From: Trichobilharzia szidati
Lineage: Eukaryota > Platyhelminthes > Trematoda > Strigeidida > Schistosomatidae
Assembly: GCA_944472155.2 (NCBI GenBank)
Contig: OX235273.1
Coordinates: 29,733,204 to 29,797,203 of the forward strand
Length of the DNA stretch: 64,000 nucleotides
Direction: 5' to 3'
Of the stretch, positions 35,801 through 47,475 are shown in pieces. Under the pieces are notes generated by a model. It did no database searches. It saw nothing but the letters and a program-made list of their open reading frames with translations, and was not told the DNA's origin. The translations under genes and the position numbers were made by a program. Every line of letters starts with the position of its first letter. Position 1 is the stretch's first letter.

Positions 35801-36705
35801 GTGTTTAAAATGTGGCGTGCAAATGGAATGTATGCCAATTTGTAGAGAATAAAATGTTACTGAAATGTCTGCGTTCTGTAACAGCACAAGCTTCTAAAGA
35901 GTTGATGGGTGAGATAAAACTGTTTGAAAAACATTCCAATCACTTTGACAAACGCTCCATTATGCGAATAGACAATCGCCTTTCTGTACAACCTGTGTTT
36001 TCGATTCCACAAACACACTAAAATTGACAAACACAGTTTGAAGTGTCGAGGATTGTTGATTTGCACTTAACAAATTGTTGAAGTATTCGCTCGTTCGTGT
36101 TAAGACAAATAGGTTTTGCACAAGCTATCTTGACAGCTTTACTAGGTCTTCGTTTGACCACCTCTTGTACTTCATCTCTTTCGAATGACAAATTGATGTA
36201 GACAGATTTCTTCGGTACTGTTTAGATAGTTTTGCAGGGGCTCGTTTATTTAGAGTATTGGTTAATGACCTTTCACGGCATCCATTCATAAATAAAACAT
36301 CCTTTAGAGCCTTTATTTCATGCTCAGTTGTACTGCCATAACAAATTTTCCGTGCTCTATTCAGCAGTGTTCTCACTAAGTTATTTTTAAACTGGACTGT
36401 AACAAAGCTGTTGAAATGCATGTACTGTCTTGTCCAAGAAGACTTTCTAAATATAGATCTTTTGATTGTGCCATCAGACATTTTCGCTAGAAAAACGTTT
36501 AGGAGTTTAATGGTATCGTTTTCCTCGTGTTATAATGAGAGAATGAGATTCGAGTGGCATGAGTTGAATTTTACCAACATGTCTTCATCTCTTGATCTGC
36601 TTCCACAGACAATAAAAATGCCATCAACATATCTAAGGTATACATCCGTTTCTTGGATATGCATATATATATATATACATAGGGTAGCCAAAATTTGAAA
36701 TTCAT
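35800..36705 (-). mobile_element. Penelope-like element fragment (RT palm to GIY-YIG)
   Basis: Minus-strand coding begins near 36,690 with DVYLRYVDGIF, in which the catalytic YVDD has become YVDG. It continues in another frame through TIKRSIFRKSSWTRQYMHF (the conserved PLE 'RK-T-YLHF' block), NNLVRTLLNRARKIC and LKDVLFMNG. In a third frame near 35,900-36,030 there is a degenerate GIY-YIG endonuclease (CTERRLSIRI). Frameshifts, stops and the Asp-to-Gly change mean it is dead. The sequence belongs to a different PLE lineage from the 15-kb and 51-kb copies (closer to the 44-kb fragment). Confidence 0.75.
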
Positions 36706-36716
36706 GGGCATCGGAT

Positions 36717-36905
36717 GGCGTCACAAAGGCTGAGTCCTCAACAAGCTCGCTTTATAACCAGAAAGTCGTGGCTTCGAACCCAAGTGGATGCGTACCGCTA
36801 GAAAGTCTCAAACTGGGACGAAACAGCTATCCAGTATTGAGGCTTTCCAACGGTTCTCTAACTGATGTCAACTGGTGTTCAAACCTGTAATATCAAATTG
36901 CCATT
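36717..36905 (+). repeat. SMalpha-like SINE with hammerhead ribozyme region
   Basis: A tRNA-like head has a B-box-like 'gtggcttcgaaccc' (about 36,765-36,785). It is followed by 'ggatgcgtaccgct...aaagtctcaaactgggacgaaacagctatccagtatt' (36,785-36,840) and the SMalpha-like tail 'ttccaacggttctctaactgatgtcaactgg'. Stem II (GTCTC/GGGAC), the GAAAC box and stem I (GGAT/ATCC) can be drawn, but CUGAUGA is degraded to CUAGAAA. It abuts the PLE fragment on its left. Confidence 0.75.
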
Positions 36906-38360
36906 GGTTCATGCTTGTTTGAATGAGTATATGTATGATGTTTCCTTTGTGGAAAACACATAAGTTCATATGTGAAAAACACGACAATAATTTACAGGGG
37001 TCACAACATAGGACTGAGTAAGTTTTTCTTTTTCTCGTCGGTCTCCCTTCATAGAATCTACCATATAGATGATAAGTCTATCCGTTCTCTCCCATTTATT
37101 TTACTCGATGTGGTTAAAATATGCAAGACTTTCAGAGGTCAGTCTTTCTTTATGTGAATGAAGGTGTTTTTCACAGAATTTCAACAGTGTTTAAATAGAT
37201 GTCGCGCACACCTTCCATAGCATGCATTTCTACAGCTGATGTTTTTTCGAGACTTTGAACTTTACTTCATTTCTGCGTGGACGTCAAGTACACATTCTTT
37301 GCTCATTTGTGCTGCCCTTCAACTATCTACTCCTTTACCATACATAGAAAGCCTCAAATTTTGAAAATATTTTCGTACAGGCAGAGTTGCTTTGTGTCAT
37401 TCACAGATATATGTCTCTGACACTAACCAAAGCTTTCTTTACAAAGTTAAAGGACTTTAAATAGGCGGAACAGCTTGAACCGTCTGTTTTACGTACCACG
37501 TCGCTCTGGCTATCGAGCACAACTGGTTGATGTGGGTGACATCCAACTACTCAGAATTGATTAAAATAACTAGTTACTTGTCAAACGACTTTAACTAAGT
37601 TTTACAAATGAACCACACAACACTACTTTTGTCTCATAACAGCTCATTCACGAATTGATTCTGATCATGTGGATAAAAATATTAATGATGCATTCTGCTT
37701 GAAACGTTTTTTCAAAGTGTTACTAGAATACAGAATTCCCTAAACACGGATTCCCTAAATAATAAGAAATGGATTGATGGTATATAATTGCGTTAACTGA
37801 CATCAAATCCCTCCATGACTCTTTCCCTCACATGAAAGTGGTTTTTAATGTACATGGGAAAATGAACAACTAAGACTAAAATGGTCGTCATGCTTAACAT
37901 TTGCATACTTTGATTCTATTCCTGCAAAATATTGAGTTACAAATAGGAGTCTCGTTTAGACTTTCCACCAATAATTTTAAGCTTATTTCTCGTGTTACTT
38001 CAAATGGTTAAGTAGAGTATATCATAAATGCCCAGAGCAACTCGTCTAACCTTGGTGATATTCAAGGCTGCCTATCACTTTAAATTTTCTGTCAGTCCTG
38101 TTTCATTATCAATATTCCCATTAAAAATCCATCTGAAAATACAATGAAGTGAGTTCATTTCTTCGATTTATTCAAAAGAAAAAGGTGTGTATTAATTCCT
38201 TTGCACTCAGAAATCAAGATAGAATTTCGTCCTATTCCGTACATACACAATTATTTATAGCGAACATATTTCGACTAATGAAATACTACGTAAACTAAGA
38301 AAATGAGAAGGCGTAATTTATCCGAAATGTGTAGTGTATTTCATACAAACTGATCACACA
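36906..38360. other. unassigned stretch
   Basis: No gene or repeat recognised apart from short ORFs without motifs (36,972-37,157). Confidence 0.3.
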
Positions 38361-38362
38361 CG

Positions 38363-38586
38363 AACTTGTCATTTACCATTATGGGTAAAATTTATTTTGA
38401 TCAAGTCTCACAGTGCAATACAGTAATATTTCAGTAATATATATTGGATTGATATGATTATGAGCAATAAATGGTGCTCGAAATGTCATCAGTAAATATT
38501 ACTGTATAACACTGTGAGACTTTATCAAAATAAATATTACCCATAATGGAATTATAATCTACCACAGTGCACAAACTTGTCATTTA
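38363..38586. mobile_element. short foldback element with 14-bp flanking direct repeat
   Basis: Two 55-bp inverted arms (38,376-38,430 and 38,495-38,549) flank a 64-bp loop. The direct repeat AACTTGTCATTTAC occurs at 38,363-38,376 and again at 38,573-38,586, as expected for a target-site duplication. The loop holds a small hammerhead-like fold: TGAT, then GAGC...GCTC (stem II), then GAAATGTC and ATCA. Its core departs from CUGAUGA. No coding capacity. Best read as a non-autonomous retroelement related to PLE termini; an ordinary MITE is the alternative. Confidence 0.55.
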
Positions 38587-38988
38587 CTTTTACACAGATC
38601 AACACAGAGCATCAATAAATACAATATAAGTTCAATTGTCAAAAGTTCAGGGTAATACATAAGAGGTAGGAAAATCACTTAAAAACACTGGATAAGAAGA
38701 ATAAAAAAAGGGTGACAATGTTTCTAAGTAAATTTAGCCCTCGTTATACAGAGGAATGACCAGAGGTAGTTTATTTGTTTATCAACCTTATATAGCTGAG
38801 TGTATTTCCAATAGTCCATATATCCCTGTATGTGGAGTATTCAGATGAAGGGTTCTGCGAAAGATTTTATGAATTAATTAAATCCTGCTTTGTTAACCTT
38901 TGTTGTTTGTCTTAAATGACTAGTGATTCTTTTAACACAAAATAGATTTGAGCCCTTTTGTAGCTAAGGTTTCAATGAATTTGCGTGT

Positions 38989-39468
38989 GTGATTCAAACT
39001 TGTTTCAGAGATATGTTTAAGCCGTTACAGAAATTAACCAAGGATGTGCATTGCCACAGATTATGTTGGGCAACTTTTTTTAGGATTAATTACGGTAGGT
39101 ATCAAGGCAATGTCAAACTTAAGACTATTGTACAGTTAAGTGAACGAATTTGCCGAAAAGAGACTCTTTGCTTAACTGTTTATTCTTATGTTTTCTATCG
39201 TAGTCGCCAACATGAAGCAGCAGTGGCAGGAAAATATCAATTATTTTTACGACCTCAATTCACGTGGAATACTTCTACAGAGATTCTATCCCTATATCTA
39301 ACCAAAGCGACGGGTACTTGTACCCACCCCTCAGTAGCCACCGAACGTATTAACCAGAAAATGCAAAATCTGCTGATTAATCGTAGGTCTTCCTCATACT
39401 TATACTGTTTCATCTGTTCCAGTGGTTCAAGTTGTTTTGGGCATGCAATTAAGCGGCTTCATCTGTAG
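38989..39468 (+). other. 159-codon ORF, unclassified
   Basis: The longest ORF for several kb, with no recognised domain, signal peptide or splice context. It precedes the LTR-type repeat at 39.75 kb and could be part of a decayed element. It is not offered as a gene. Confidence 0.15.
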
Positions 39469-39749
39469 GTTCGAGAACGTTTACCACTTTGATGCGGTTA
39501 TGGTGTAATGAAATGCATTAAACGTTTATTACCGTCACACTTAGTGGATACATGATATCGAACTAACCCTAACAAAGTCTTGAGAGTTATGAACCCAGTT
39601 GTGAATTAGTTGTCCTCATGTCATGCTTAACGGTAATTTAATAGACGATACTGCAAAACAGAAAAACGGAATCGGAGACATATAAATAACCATATTTTCA
39701 CGATCAACTTGGTCTTCACCATTGTTCCTTCTATGGAAAAAGTAAGTTA

Positions 39750-41058
39750 TATGTGTAATGAACTGATAAATGAGTGTGTACAGATTGGTATTCCGGTGTC
39801 TTCTTGAAAGGACTTATTCTAACACACACCATGAACGTACTCGCTTTTCCACAATAAGATGTATTGGCATAACGTCCGCGGTGGGTGTAATCCTATCAAA
39901 ACTCTTCCCAGCGTCATTTTAGCAGCAGATTGTTCTTGTATGAACCGTAGGTAGGTTTCCACAGGATTCTAGATTCATATGAACTGCCCCGAAAAGCTGA
40001 TATTTAGTCAGGCTTTTTATTAAGAATTACGCAAATATCTCAGGCTTTTCCAACAACACTATGCAATCAGATATTTTCACTGCGAGTTGAAATTACAGAT
40101 TCAGCAGCACATTTCCATTGGATTCGATTCTCTGCCATCACTTTCATTTGTGTCAACGACTCCCTGCAGTTTTTAATTCCCTTTCTCCATGACCCCCTCC
40201 ATGATACTCTCAGTCATGCGATGACACGACTCTCATTCGGAACCCTTAGAGTGCTAAAATGAGCAAAACACAAATCGTTGCAGGAAAGCTTGAGATAGAA
40301 AATTGTTTGTTGCTTGTGACTGCTTTCATTCATCATCAATTTGAATATCATTCAGCCATGTTATCTAAAAATGTCCCACAGCTTTACACAAGGGTCTCAA
40401 TTATTCGAAGACTGGTCACTTGTCTTCTCAGGTTTGGTAAGTTGCAAGAAGTAACAGGATCTTTTTCTTCTATTTGGGCTAAATCAACAAGAGGTACCAA
40501 TATCTCAATTTATGTTGGTGTCTAAAATGAAGATTGAACCGCGTGTCGTGCTGCATTGCACAGACAACAGCAGTAATAAAAGTAGAGGCATCAAAGAGGT
40601 CTCCTTGTCATTCAGCACCATGACCAATTATTCAGTGCGACAAAATATACTACTCAAATCAAGTGTTAGTACGAAGATTCTCTTTGGATAATAATTCAGA
40701 GTTGATGAAAGAGAAACGTGTGCATAAATCTAGAATATTAATGTCAGTAAACGTTACGTTTGCTTTGACTTTCAGAATTTTCACTAAGTTTGATAGTCTC
40801 ATAGTTCAAACAGAAAATATTTACTTTGTAATGTTTCTAGTTACCATTCTCACATGTCATTTCGTTTTGTGCTTTTTCTGTCTTCCTTACACGTGTTATG
40901 TATTGTGTCACAAGGATCTCTTATTTCCTCCCTTCGCAAAACGATCCACAGCCCCTCTCATCAGCATTCTTGGAGAATACATTCCACACCATAAAACAAA
41001 GACAGGATCTTGTCAGTATCATACGCCACATTACTTTAGAGATTTTAGCGAACTGTAG
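39750..41058 (-). repeat. LTR-retrotransposon-type relic, copy 1
   Basis: Colinear with 59,795-61,040. Shared landmarks in order are 'gtgtacaga.tggtatt', '.tatgaaccgtag.tagg', 'attccctttctccatg' and a later plus-strand block reading SIWAKSTRG here and SILATSVKG there. In the 59.8-kb copy the minus strand reads an integrase C-terminus-like segment. Here the frame is broken. Orientation is inferred from that copy. Confidence 0.45.
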
Positions 41059-41415
41059 ACTATTGAAGACAATTTCGCTATGAATATGAATGTGCTATGT
41101 ACCTACTTGGTGTTCACATCACCTAAATCTGGGTAACAAGCACATTTGTGGTCTCCATTAGTCTTCAACTACCCATATGAACCAGTAGTATCTATCGCAT
41201 CGCACAATCTCCACTACTTCTCACGTTTTTATCTGCATTAGCTGTGTATATCTTCATTTATTTAGAACACTATTGATGAACTTGATGGGAAAATAAACCA
41301 CTCCGTATAAAATGTATCAGTCTTAATTAGTATCCAACCCAGTAATTTCACAAAAACTGCAGACTTATTGGAATAAAAGTCCTTTAAATACGAGTTATAT
41401 TTGCAAAAATCTTAC

Positions 41416-41446
41416 CGATATTTGTCTCTTGATCTTGATCACTTTT
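41416..41446 (-). CDS. candidate 31-nt exon (weak)
   Basis: Minus-strand exon candidate with a strong acceptor (GAATATCTTCAG) and donor GTAAGA. Read in phase 0 it is hydrophilic (KSDQDQETNI). Length 31 is asymmetric, but the neighbouring candidate of 10 nt could compensate in part. It may belong to the gene starting at 46,889. Confidence 0.25.
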
Positions 41447-41495
41447 CTGAAGATATTCTGACTAGTTTCACCAAAGAAATGTGGGGAATACTTAC

Positions 41496-41505
41496 TTCAC
41501 TACTG
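41496..41505 (-). CDS. candidate 10-nt exon (weak)
   Basis: Minus-strand CAGTAGTGAA with an excellent acceptor (CTTGGCTTTTTCAG) and donor GTAAGT. The length is not a multiple of three, so it departs from the MEG rule; a 7-nt version is also possible. Confidence 0.25.
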
Positions 41506-42084
41506 CTGAAAAAGCCAAGTATGTAAACTCTGTAAAACTAATCAGTACCTTGAATTTGTAGCTGATTTCTAATTAATTTAGTGATGATGCCAAATTGGAT
41601 TGCAAAACAAAACTATTTACATATTGAAATTACATCCAGTTGACAATTGAATTCAGGCAGAAAATCTCTATGCTTCTATAAACTTACTACAAAGAACTTC
41701 AAGTACGTTTTACTGATCGACAAGACATTGCTTTCTTTGTCTCAATAGCATGCTACTTGTTTACTCTGCATTCTGACTTTTCCATGTACACATTCATTCT
41801 CGTGACAGTGGCATTTAAATTTTATTGTTGGTTATTCTCCAAATAGTTTAGAGCATATCTATTTTCTACAAGTGTATTACTCAGTACTTTACTATCATTA
41901 TTATTGTCCTTATTATTAATATTAGTGTCAGACAGCTATACACATACTCAAGACCCCTTTAAAAATCTACTTAAACCTGTGTTGAATCGAAAGAGGCAAA
42001 AATGTGAGAATTTCCGTCCTATCCTGACCAAGTAAACTCTCTGTCAATTATTCTTTTTAATTAACCTGTTTCCTGTTTGACGAG

Positions 42085-42300
42085 TCAGTGCTTCGGTGGC
42101 AAGATGCTTGTCACTCATGGCTCACGTTGTATGAGGTTCGATCCTTCGCTGACCCACTCCTAAACGTCGCTTAGTCGCCAGGTGGATGGGTGTGAGACTA
42201 GCAGCCTTAACCTGTATATCGTGAAGAATAACAGCACTGCTAAGGAAACCTCTAAGCTTAATGCCCAATGTTACACTCGGAAAGCAAACAAATGGAAAAA
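42085..42300 (+). repeat. tRNA-derived SINE-like copy
   Basis: A head with an A-box-like 'cagtgcttcggtggcaagatgc' spacing and a B-box-like GAGGTTCGATCC (about 42,131-42,142) is followed by a tRNA-unrelated body ending in an A-rich region near 42,280-42,305. No hammerhead region is visible, so it is a different family from the SMalpha-like copies. Confidence 0.5.
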
Positions 42301-42305
42301 ATTAT

Positions 42306-43590
42306 TCCTTGCCGACTTGGGAAAAATAGAGTAAACTACTTTCATTGTAATTCATTCTTCCAAGTTGTTACCTGGATGTAGTGGTGTACAGAATAAGTTT
42401 TCTTCATAAATTGGTTATACGTCTTTATCGCGGTTACACATTACAACACTATCGTCAACATACATCAAAATATAAATAACCGCAGTGGTCGAATCATTCC
42501 TGAAGATTATGAAGGCTGTTTAAGTTGGAGCATAGAAGGAATCCATACTGCAATGTATGTTATTGATAAAGAATAAGAAAATGAAGAAAACAAGCTGTTA
42601 TGAATTCCATAGATGACTTATCCATTCACTGTTTAACCGCGAAAAACACAATTGCTTAAGGAATTCTCGCATTACATAAATTACCTCATGATCCTGAAAC
42701 AGTAGATGGCCACCTCTGCTAATACAAACTCTGTGATAACTAGTGTGAACATGCCTAGCACACCCTTAGTCCAATCATCACGAATATGTAAGTGACCAGA
42801 TTTGAAGACCATAAATGACACCTGTGTAGGCAGGAAATAAATAAGAAAATGACAAAAGAATAAATAAGTAGCAAATAAGAATAGATTGTTAGATATCTAT
42901 CAACTCTAAATACAAATTGAGAATTAGTTTCACTAATTAGTTTTGGCCACAACATGTACTTTTAATTTTGGTCTGTTGATGATAAATGGAATTCAGGCAG
43001 ATAACGAGTCAGTCAGTCAGCAGTCACTGTTTAATATCCACAATTCAAACACTTCATATAAACGTACACAAAGCATTGATGAAGTTCGAACAAGTCATTG
43101 TTACATGGATAGAAATAACCAACAGAACTGTGGTGATGCATTAGCTGATCGTATGCACTCATGTATGTTTCTATCGAAGCGCTATATATATGGGTAGGTC
43201 CCAACAGTTTGAACAGACGTGAAGGTGTGATGTTAGCTGATGCATGGTAAATCCTGATTAATAAATAAAAGATGGATTGTATCACTAATTAATCATATCT
43301 GTCTATATCTTCTTATGAAGAGGTTGGGAAATGCTGAACAACTGTTTACCCATACACACATACACACACCACTGCATACTGCATATACACATATACTTTC
43401 ATATTCAGTTATCTACGACCACGAACTTCTAGTTGAACGTAATCTGACAAAAAGAACACTCTGTTTAAAGTGTTTAACGAAGGTAGACTAAAATTTGTAA
43501 GTCTGAGGTCAACTTTTGATAACAACTCATACAATTTTGATTAGTTGGAGTTCATCATGAGCTGACATCAGTTATTATACGTGTTGATAT
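42306..43590. other. unassigned stretch with one candidate 9-nt exon
   Basis: At 42,685-42,693 (minus) GATCATGAG sits between CTACTGTTTCAG and GTAATT. It is symmetric, but the donor is weak. Otherwise only low-complexity CA/TA tracts (43,350-43,400). Confidence 0.3.
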
Positions 43591-44695
43591 TTGTTTCATG
43601 ACTCACATGATTGGAGAATTTTTAAAAACACCTAGATGTCCTTTTTATATATATAAACCTCTGTTATGTGAATTTTTATTAATTTTCTTGAAGAAGTTCA
43701 GAGCAGTGTGCCGAACAAAACGTTGGAATTACTCGTTCAGCAAAAATACAGGTTTCGAGAGGGAGTGTAATCATGGTGTATAAGACAATATGAATACTTC
43801 AGAAAATAAACCAACAAATAGGGTAGACTAGACAAAAGTTCAAGGTTGATATTGACGACAATAATAATGATTGTAAAATAATAACGATGATGTGGTGTAA
43901 ACTAAAAAGTACTACTGGTGAATGATCGTCAAATAATAGGAATAATGATTTTAGTGAAGTGGAATAAACAGGATTTTGTAAATACGATAACAAGTTAGAA
44001 AAGCACCGCTTAAACCCACGGTAACAAAATCATAAAAAAGGTCATAAAATCATAAAAAGTCAAAAAATGAACGTTTGTCAATGAAACAAAGGAATGGAAG
44101 AAGAAGAAAAGAAAATTTTGATAAGAGTTTAAAGTGTTGTCCTTATTGTAGGCCAAGGTAAACAAAGTGGTTGAACATACGTCTTCTGTATACAAAGAGT
44201 CGGTCTTCTGGTATTGATTTCAACCACTTCAGCTACTGATAGAAGACGTAGTCGAGCTCCCCTAGATAGATTACCAGGAACGCGGTAAATAATTGAGAAT
44301 GCCTGGTCAAGTGTTATCGAGTGTCCAATATCTACCAAATGGGCTAAGACTGCACTATTTGCGTATTTGGTTACCTATTTACTCAACCATACAGATATAT
44401 GTTCACGTGCACGCATGGATAAAGCCCTCTGAGTACGGTCAATCTAACTAGCTGCACATGATCAGTTGAATTCATAGATACACATTGATGAGGCCATCTT
44501 TGGTAATTTATCCTTGACTCGTTGTGTTGTTACTGGATTATTTGAGAAGTTGAGTACCAGTTTAGCTGCAAGAAATGTTCTCTCTACTGCTCTGTTAAGT
44601 CGACATTTTAGAATATCAACTGCAATTTCTCCTTTGCAACTTAACTGAAGATACAAAGGTTTCTTATCTACGGTATCCATCTTTACCTTATCTCA
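43591..44695 (-). mobile_element. Penelope-like element 3' part with terminal block
   Basis: The minus strand reads LQLSCKGEIAVDILKCRLNR (44,600-44,660), the post-RT region. The GIY-YIG domain follows with stops (RTQRALSMRAREHI, about 44,400). Its C-terminus is HLVDIGHSITLDQAFSIIYR and VPGNLSRGARLRLLSVAEVV (44,190-44,340). Beyond the coding part, 43,670-43,740 carries a terminal block of the 'tcttgaagaagttc...gccgaacaaaacgttgg' type typical of PLE ends and related to hammerhead motifs. The ORF is broken. Confidence 0.7.
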
Positions 44696-44744
44696 AGGTA
44701 TTGACATATACTTTTTAGGAAGTTTAGGATAAGATACTGCTTTT

Positions 44745-45090
44745 GGGAACGTCAGTGTGTATTTATCAATTTACTTGCTAGTGTGGAGCAAGGTATATCG
44801 GCCGTACGCAACATCAAGTCCACAAAAGTATTCTGGAACACTGTCTAGTTTGGTTAACCAGGGAAGAAAGGAGGAATAGCAGCAGCTCTATCGTCGAACA
44901 CCTTGTCATCTCCTGGCATCGAGGACCCCCGCATGAATGCTTCTCAGGCTACCCTCAACTTCGTACAAAGAGACTTCGCATACGCCATCTTCACATAGCT
45001 GAAGCATAGCTATTCGAGATCTGAAACCGAACCTCTGCATTCAAAGGCGATACATACATTCACTCACCCCACCGTGGCCAGAGTAAATTT
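44745..45090 (+). mobile_element. second PLE GIY-YIG fragment, opposite orientation
   Basis: The plus strand reads CGARYIGRTQHQVHKSILEH, then WLTREERRNSSSSIVEHLVI, a GIY-YIG domain (YIG and R positions present, one upstream stop). It diverges head-to-head from the fragment at 43,591-44,695, so two insertions or a rearranged copy meet here. Confidence 0.65.
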
Positions 45091-45594
45091 CTTACTATAA
45101 TTTTGCTTCTTTTTATTGCTTTACTGCGTAAGTTCAATATTATTATTGTTATTACTACTATTATTTTATTATCATCATTATTGCCATCATCCATATTTTA
45201 TTACCACTCTGTTACTCTTTATTAATAACATTGCTTTTTCATACAGATTTTATGTAAAAACACTTTATCGCCTTTCCGATAGTCAATGTCCATTCTACAC
45301 GAGCTTTCTGATAAGTCTTTTTCTCAGACTTATTATGTCATGCCGACTTCTGCCTCTTTTCTAACTGACAATTAGTCATCCTTTATAACACCTTACATTG
45401 TGTAATACATTTTTCGAGGACAAAGTTTACCTGTATCTAATTGGTCTAAAGAGTTCTTTGTTAAATATAATTACGATTCTATAGCTCATAAAAATGAATC
45501 TTCGAAAAGAAAATTTTCTTCACTGTTTATGCCTCTTTCTCATCCTTCAGAAGCATTGAAAAGTTGATCTCGAGATCGCAAAGGATTTGGGGTA

Positions 45595-46340
45595 GACTGT
45601 GCAGAGCGAGAAGATGAGCATACATCGCTCGATAAGCAGACTCTGGAAGATCTTGATTTCGTGGACGACTTACGTCTAATGTTACATAAACTAGAAGACT
45701 TTCAGGAGAAAGTCAGAATTGGAAGCAGCAAGGATAGGACTTCAACTGACAAAGAAAAGTTAATGTAGGCAACTTCAGTAAGCACCAATCACATCCTTCG
45801 TTTATCTAGGTAGCATGGTTTCAACCTCGGGCGGTTACATGGATGACGATGTTAATACCAGAATCGGAAAGGCAACCTTCATCCAGCTAAAATCAGTGTA
45901 TAAATCTTCCGAATTCATCACAAACAAAACAAAATATTTGGTTTTTCTTCTGTGTGGGTCAAAAATTTGGTGTGTGCATCACGGGAAGCACTTCTAACCG
46001 GCTGCAGACTTCCGTCAACAGCTTCCTTCACTCCATACTGAAGATCGAATGACCAGAAACAATTAGCAACAAGAAACTATGAGAACAAACATGTACCTAG
46101 TGTTCAACAGCATTGCAGAAGAAAATGGATATGGATAAGTCCCACGCGGAGAGGACTGTCAAATGAAATCGCACATCAGACCCTAGGGTGAAATCCGAAT
46201 GAGGAACGATGAGTGGGTCATGAGTTTGAGAATGACAGAAGGGAGATAGTGCAGAGAGGAGATGAGAGACTGTAGGCCAGCTAAAGAGGACCGCAGAAAA
46301 TAAGGCAAAGTGGAGGTGAAATATTGAATTCCTACATTAC
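45595..46340 (+). mobile_element. RTE-type retrotransposon relic
   Basis: Plus-strand fragments parallel the RTE copy at 62.5 kb: TLEDLDFVDDLRLMLHKLED (here F-V-D-D for F-A-D-D), then YLGSMVSTSGGYMDDDVNTR and IGKATFIQLKSVYKSS. The 3' part is in broken frames. The 147-aa minus-strand ORF over 46,183-46,626 is largely its antisense shadow. Confidence 0.7.
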
Positions 46341-46664
46341 ATTCGAAACCGAAAGGAAGAATAGTAATGATATAATAATAAGCTGTGCATCTTATTGCTT
46401 GTTGAAAAGCAAAGAATCTTCGGTTTCGCGATAAGCTGTCGATTGCAAGAGTCAGTGGCGCTCGATTTGGAGAAATGAAAATCTCGTTCGGAGAATGGTA
46501 TAAGATTAGTGGTTTTACTGATATGGAGATTTTCAAGGTGAAAATATGAATACCGACCTTATAATTCAAACAGTCGAAACGAAATGGATTGCAGAAAGAG
46601 GAGCTTTCATTAAAATGGTTAACCATACCAGTCAGTGTGTTGACACTGAAAATAATTTACTCAC

Positions 46665-46712
46665 CAGAAAGACTTCCATAGACATTCCTATTCCAGCCAA
46701 GATGAAAGCGAC
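46665..46712 (-). CDS. exon 2 of a second signal-peptide gene (48 nt)
   Basis: Minus-strand exon candidate between acceptor ...TTCAATTTTAG and donor GTGAGT. It is 48 nt, phase 0 at both ends, reading VAFILAGIGMSMEVFL. Joined to the 9-nt coding exon at 46,881-46,889 it gives MKLVAFILAGIG..., a conventional signal peptide. Splitting the signal sequence between a tiny first exon and a short second exon parallels the Cys/Gly-rich gene at 56.9 kb. Downstream exons are not identified with confidence (weak candidates lie at 41.4-42.7 kb). Confidence 0.55.
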
Positions 46713-46880
46713 CTAAAATTGAAATGAACCGTCAAAGTAAGGACAGTGTGAACAGGACAAATTCGAATAATAATCGAATGAAATGAAAGTTGTACTCATT
46801 TTCTGGATGGAAAGTGACACTCTACATTTAGTTGTGAAAATAATCAGCAGTATGTTTCAATCATCTTTTTCTGTGCTTAC

Positions 46881-46889
46881 GAGTTTCAT
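46881..46889 (-). CDS. exon 1 of a second signal-peptide gene (ATG + 2 codons)
   Basis: The minus strand has ATGAAACTC followed directly by donor GTAAGC. The 168-bp intron to 46,712 ends in TTTTAG. No clear TATA box was found within 100 bp upstream. Confidence comes from the resulting start of Met, Lys, Leu and a hydrophobic run in frame across the junction. Confidence 0.5.
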
Positions 46890-47329
46890 TAGCGATGAGA
46901 TTGGCTGTAATACCCAACTTTCCCTCTGTTATGGACTAAATGATGGCTATTAAACTATGTGAGGGATAATGCCTCGACGAGGAATACAAATAAATGAGAG
47001 GCAGACACATTGGCAACAAAATAGCTAGTAACCTACTGTTCAACGAAAATGCAGAATCAGGTTGCGCTGACGGCAGTTTCGGTTTCCTCAGCAGAACAGG
47101 CCCATCAGCATTCGAACTCAGGATTTTCATTTTATGAAACAGGCTCGTATACCACTGTCACTGGTATAGGATAAAACGGAACATCAATTCTCTTTTCTGC
47201 GGGTTGATGATATATGCAGTGCAACCGCCAGCCAAGGTTATCGGTTGGCAACTATTGTTACTCTCGGCTTGGTGAACCTAACTGGAATCTAATTCTAGAG
47301 AGACGCTGGAATTCATGAGCCATCATATC

Positions 47330-47475
47330 CGAACCCATTGGTCGAATGATATGCGATCCCGCTTTGCAACCACAAGTTCCTGGATTCGAATCCTGGTAGG
47401 TTCGCAATGATGTAGAGCCAATAACTGAGGTAAAACAACCATACAGTACTACCTGAGTTTCCAGTGTTGTTAAGA
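47330..47475 (+). repeat. degenerate SMalpha-like SINE
   Basis: A B-box-like 'ggattcgaatcctgg' is followed by 'aactgaggtaaaacaaccatacagtactacctgagtttccagtgttgtt'. This corresponds to the hammerhead/tail region of the 36.8-kb copy, in which GGGACGAAACAGC has decayed to GAGGTAAAACAAC. Confidence 0.5.

Noticed and set aside
38989..39468. 159-codon ORF as a real gene
   Set aside because: No start context, motif or splice support; composition like surrounding non-coding DNA. Listed only as an unclassified ORF.
43670..43740. Hammerhead ribozyme at the 43.7-kb PLE end
   Set aside because: The CUGAnGA-like and GAAC blocks are present, but GAAAC is interrupted (GAACAAAAC) and stems do not close convincingly; kept only as a PLE terminal block.
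46183..46626. 147-codon minus-strand ORF
   Set aside because: Mostly antisense to the RTE relic at 45.6-46.3 kb; no motif or splice context of its own.
47340..47400. tRNA gene
   Set aside because: Only a B-box-like stretch is present, no cloverleaf; it is the head of a degenerate SINE.
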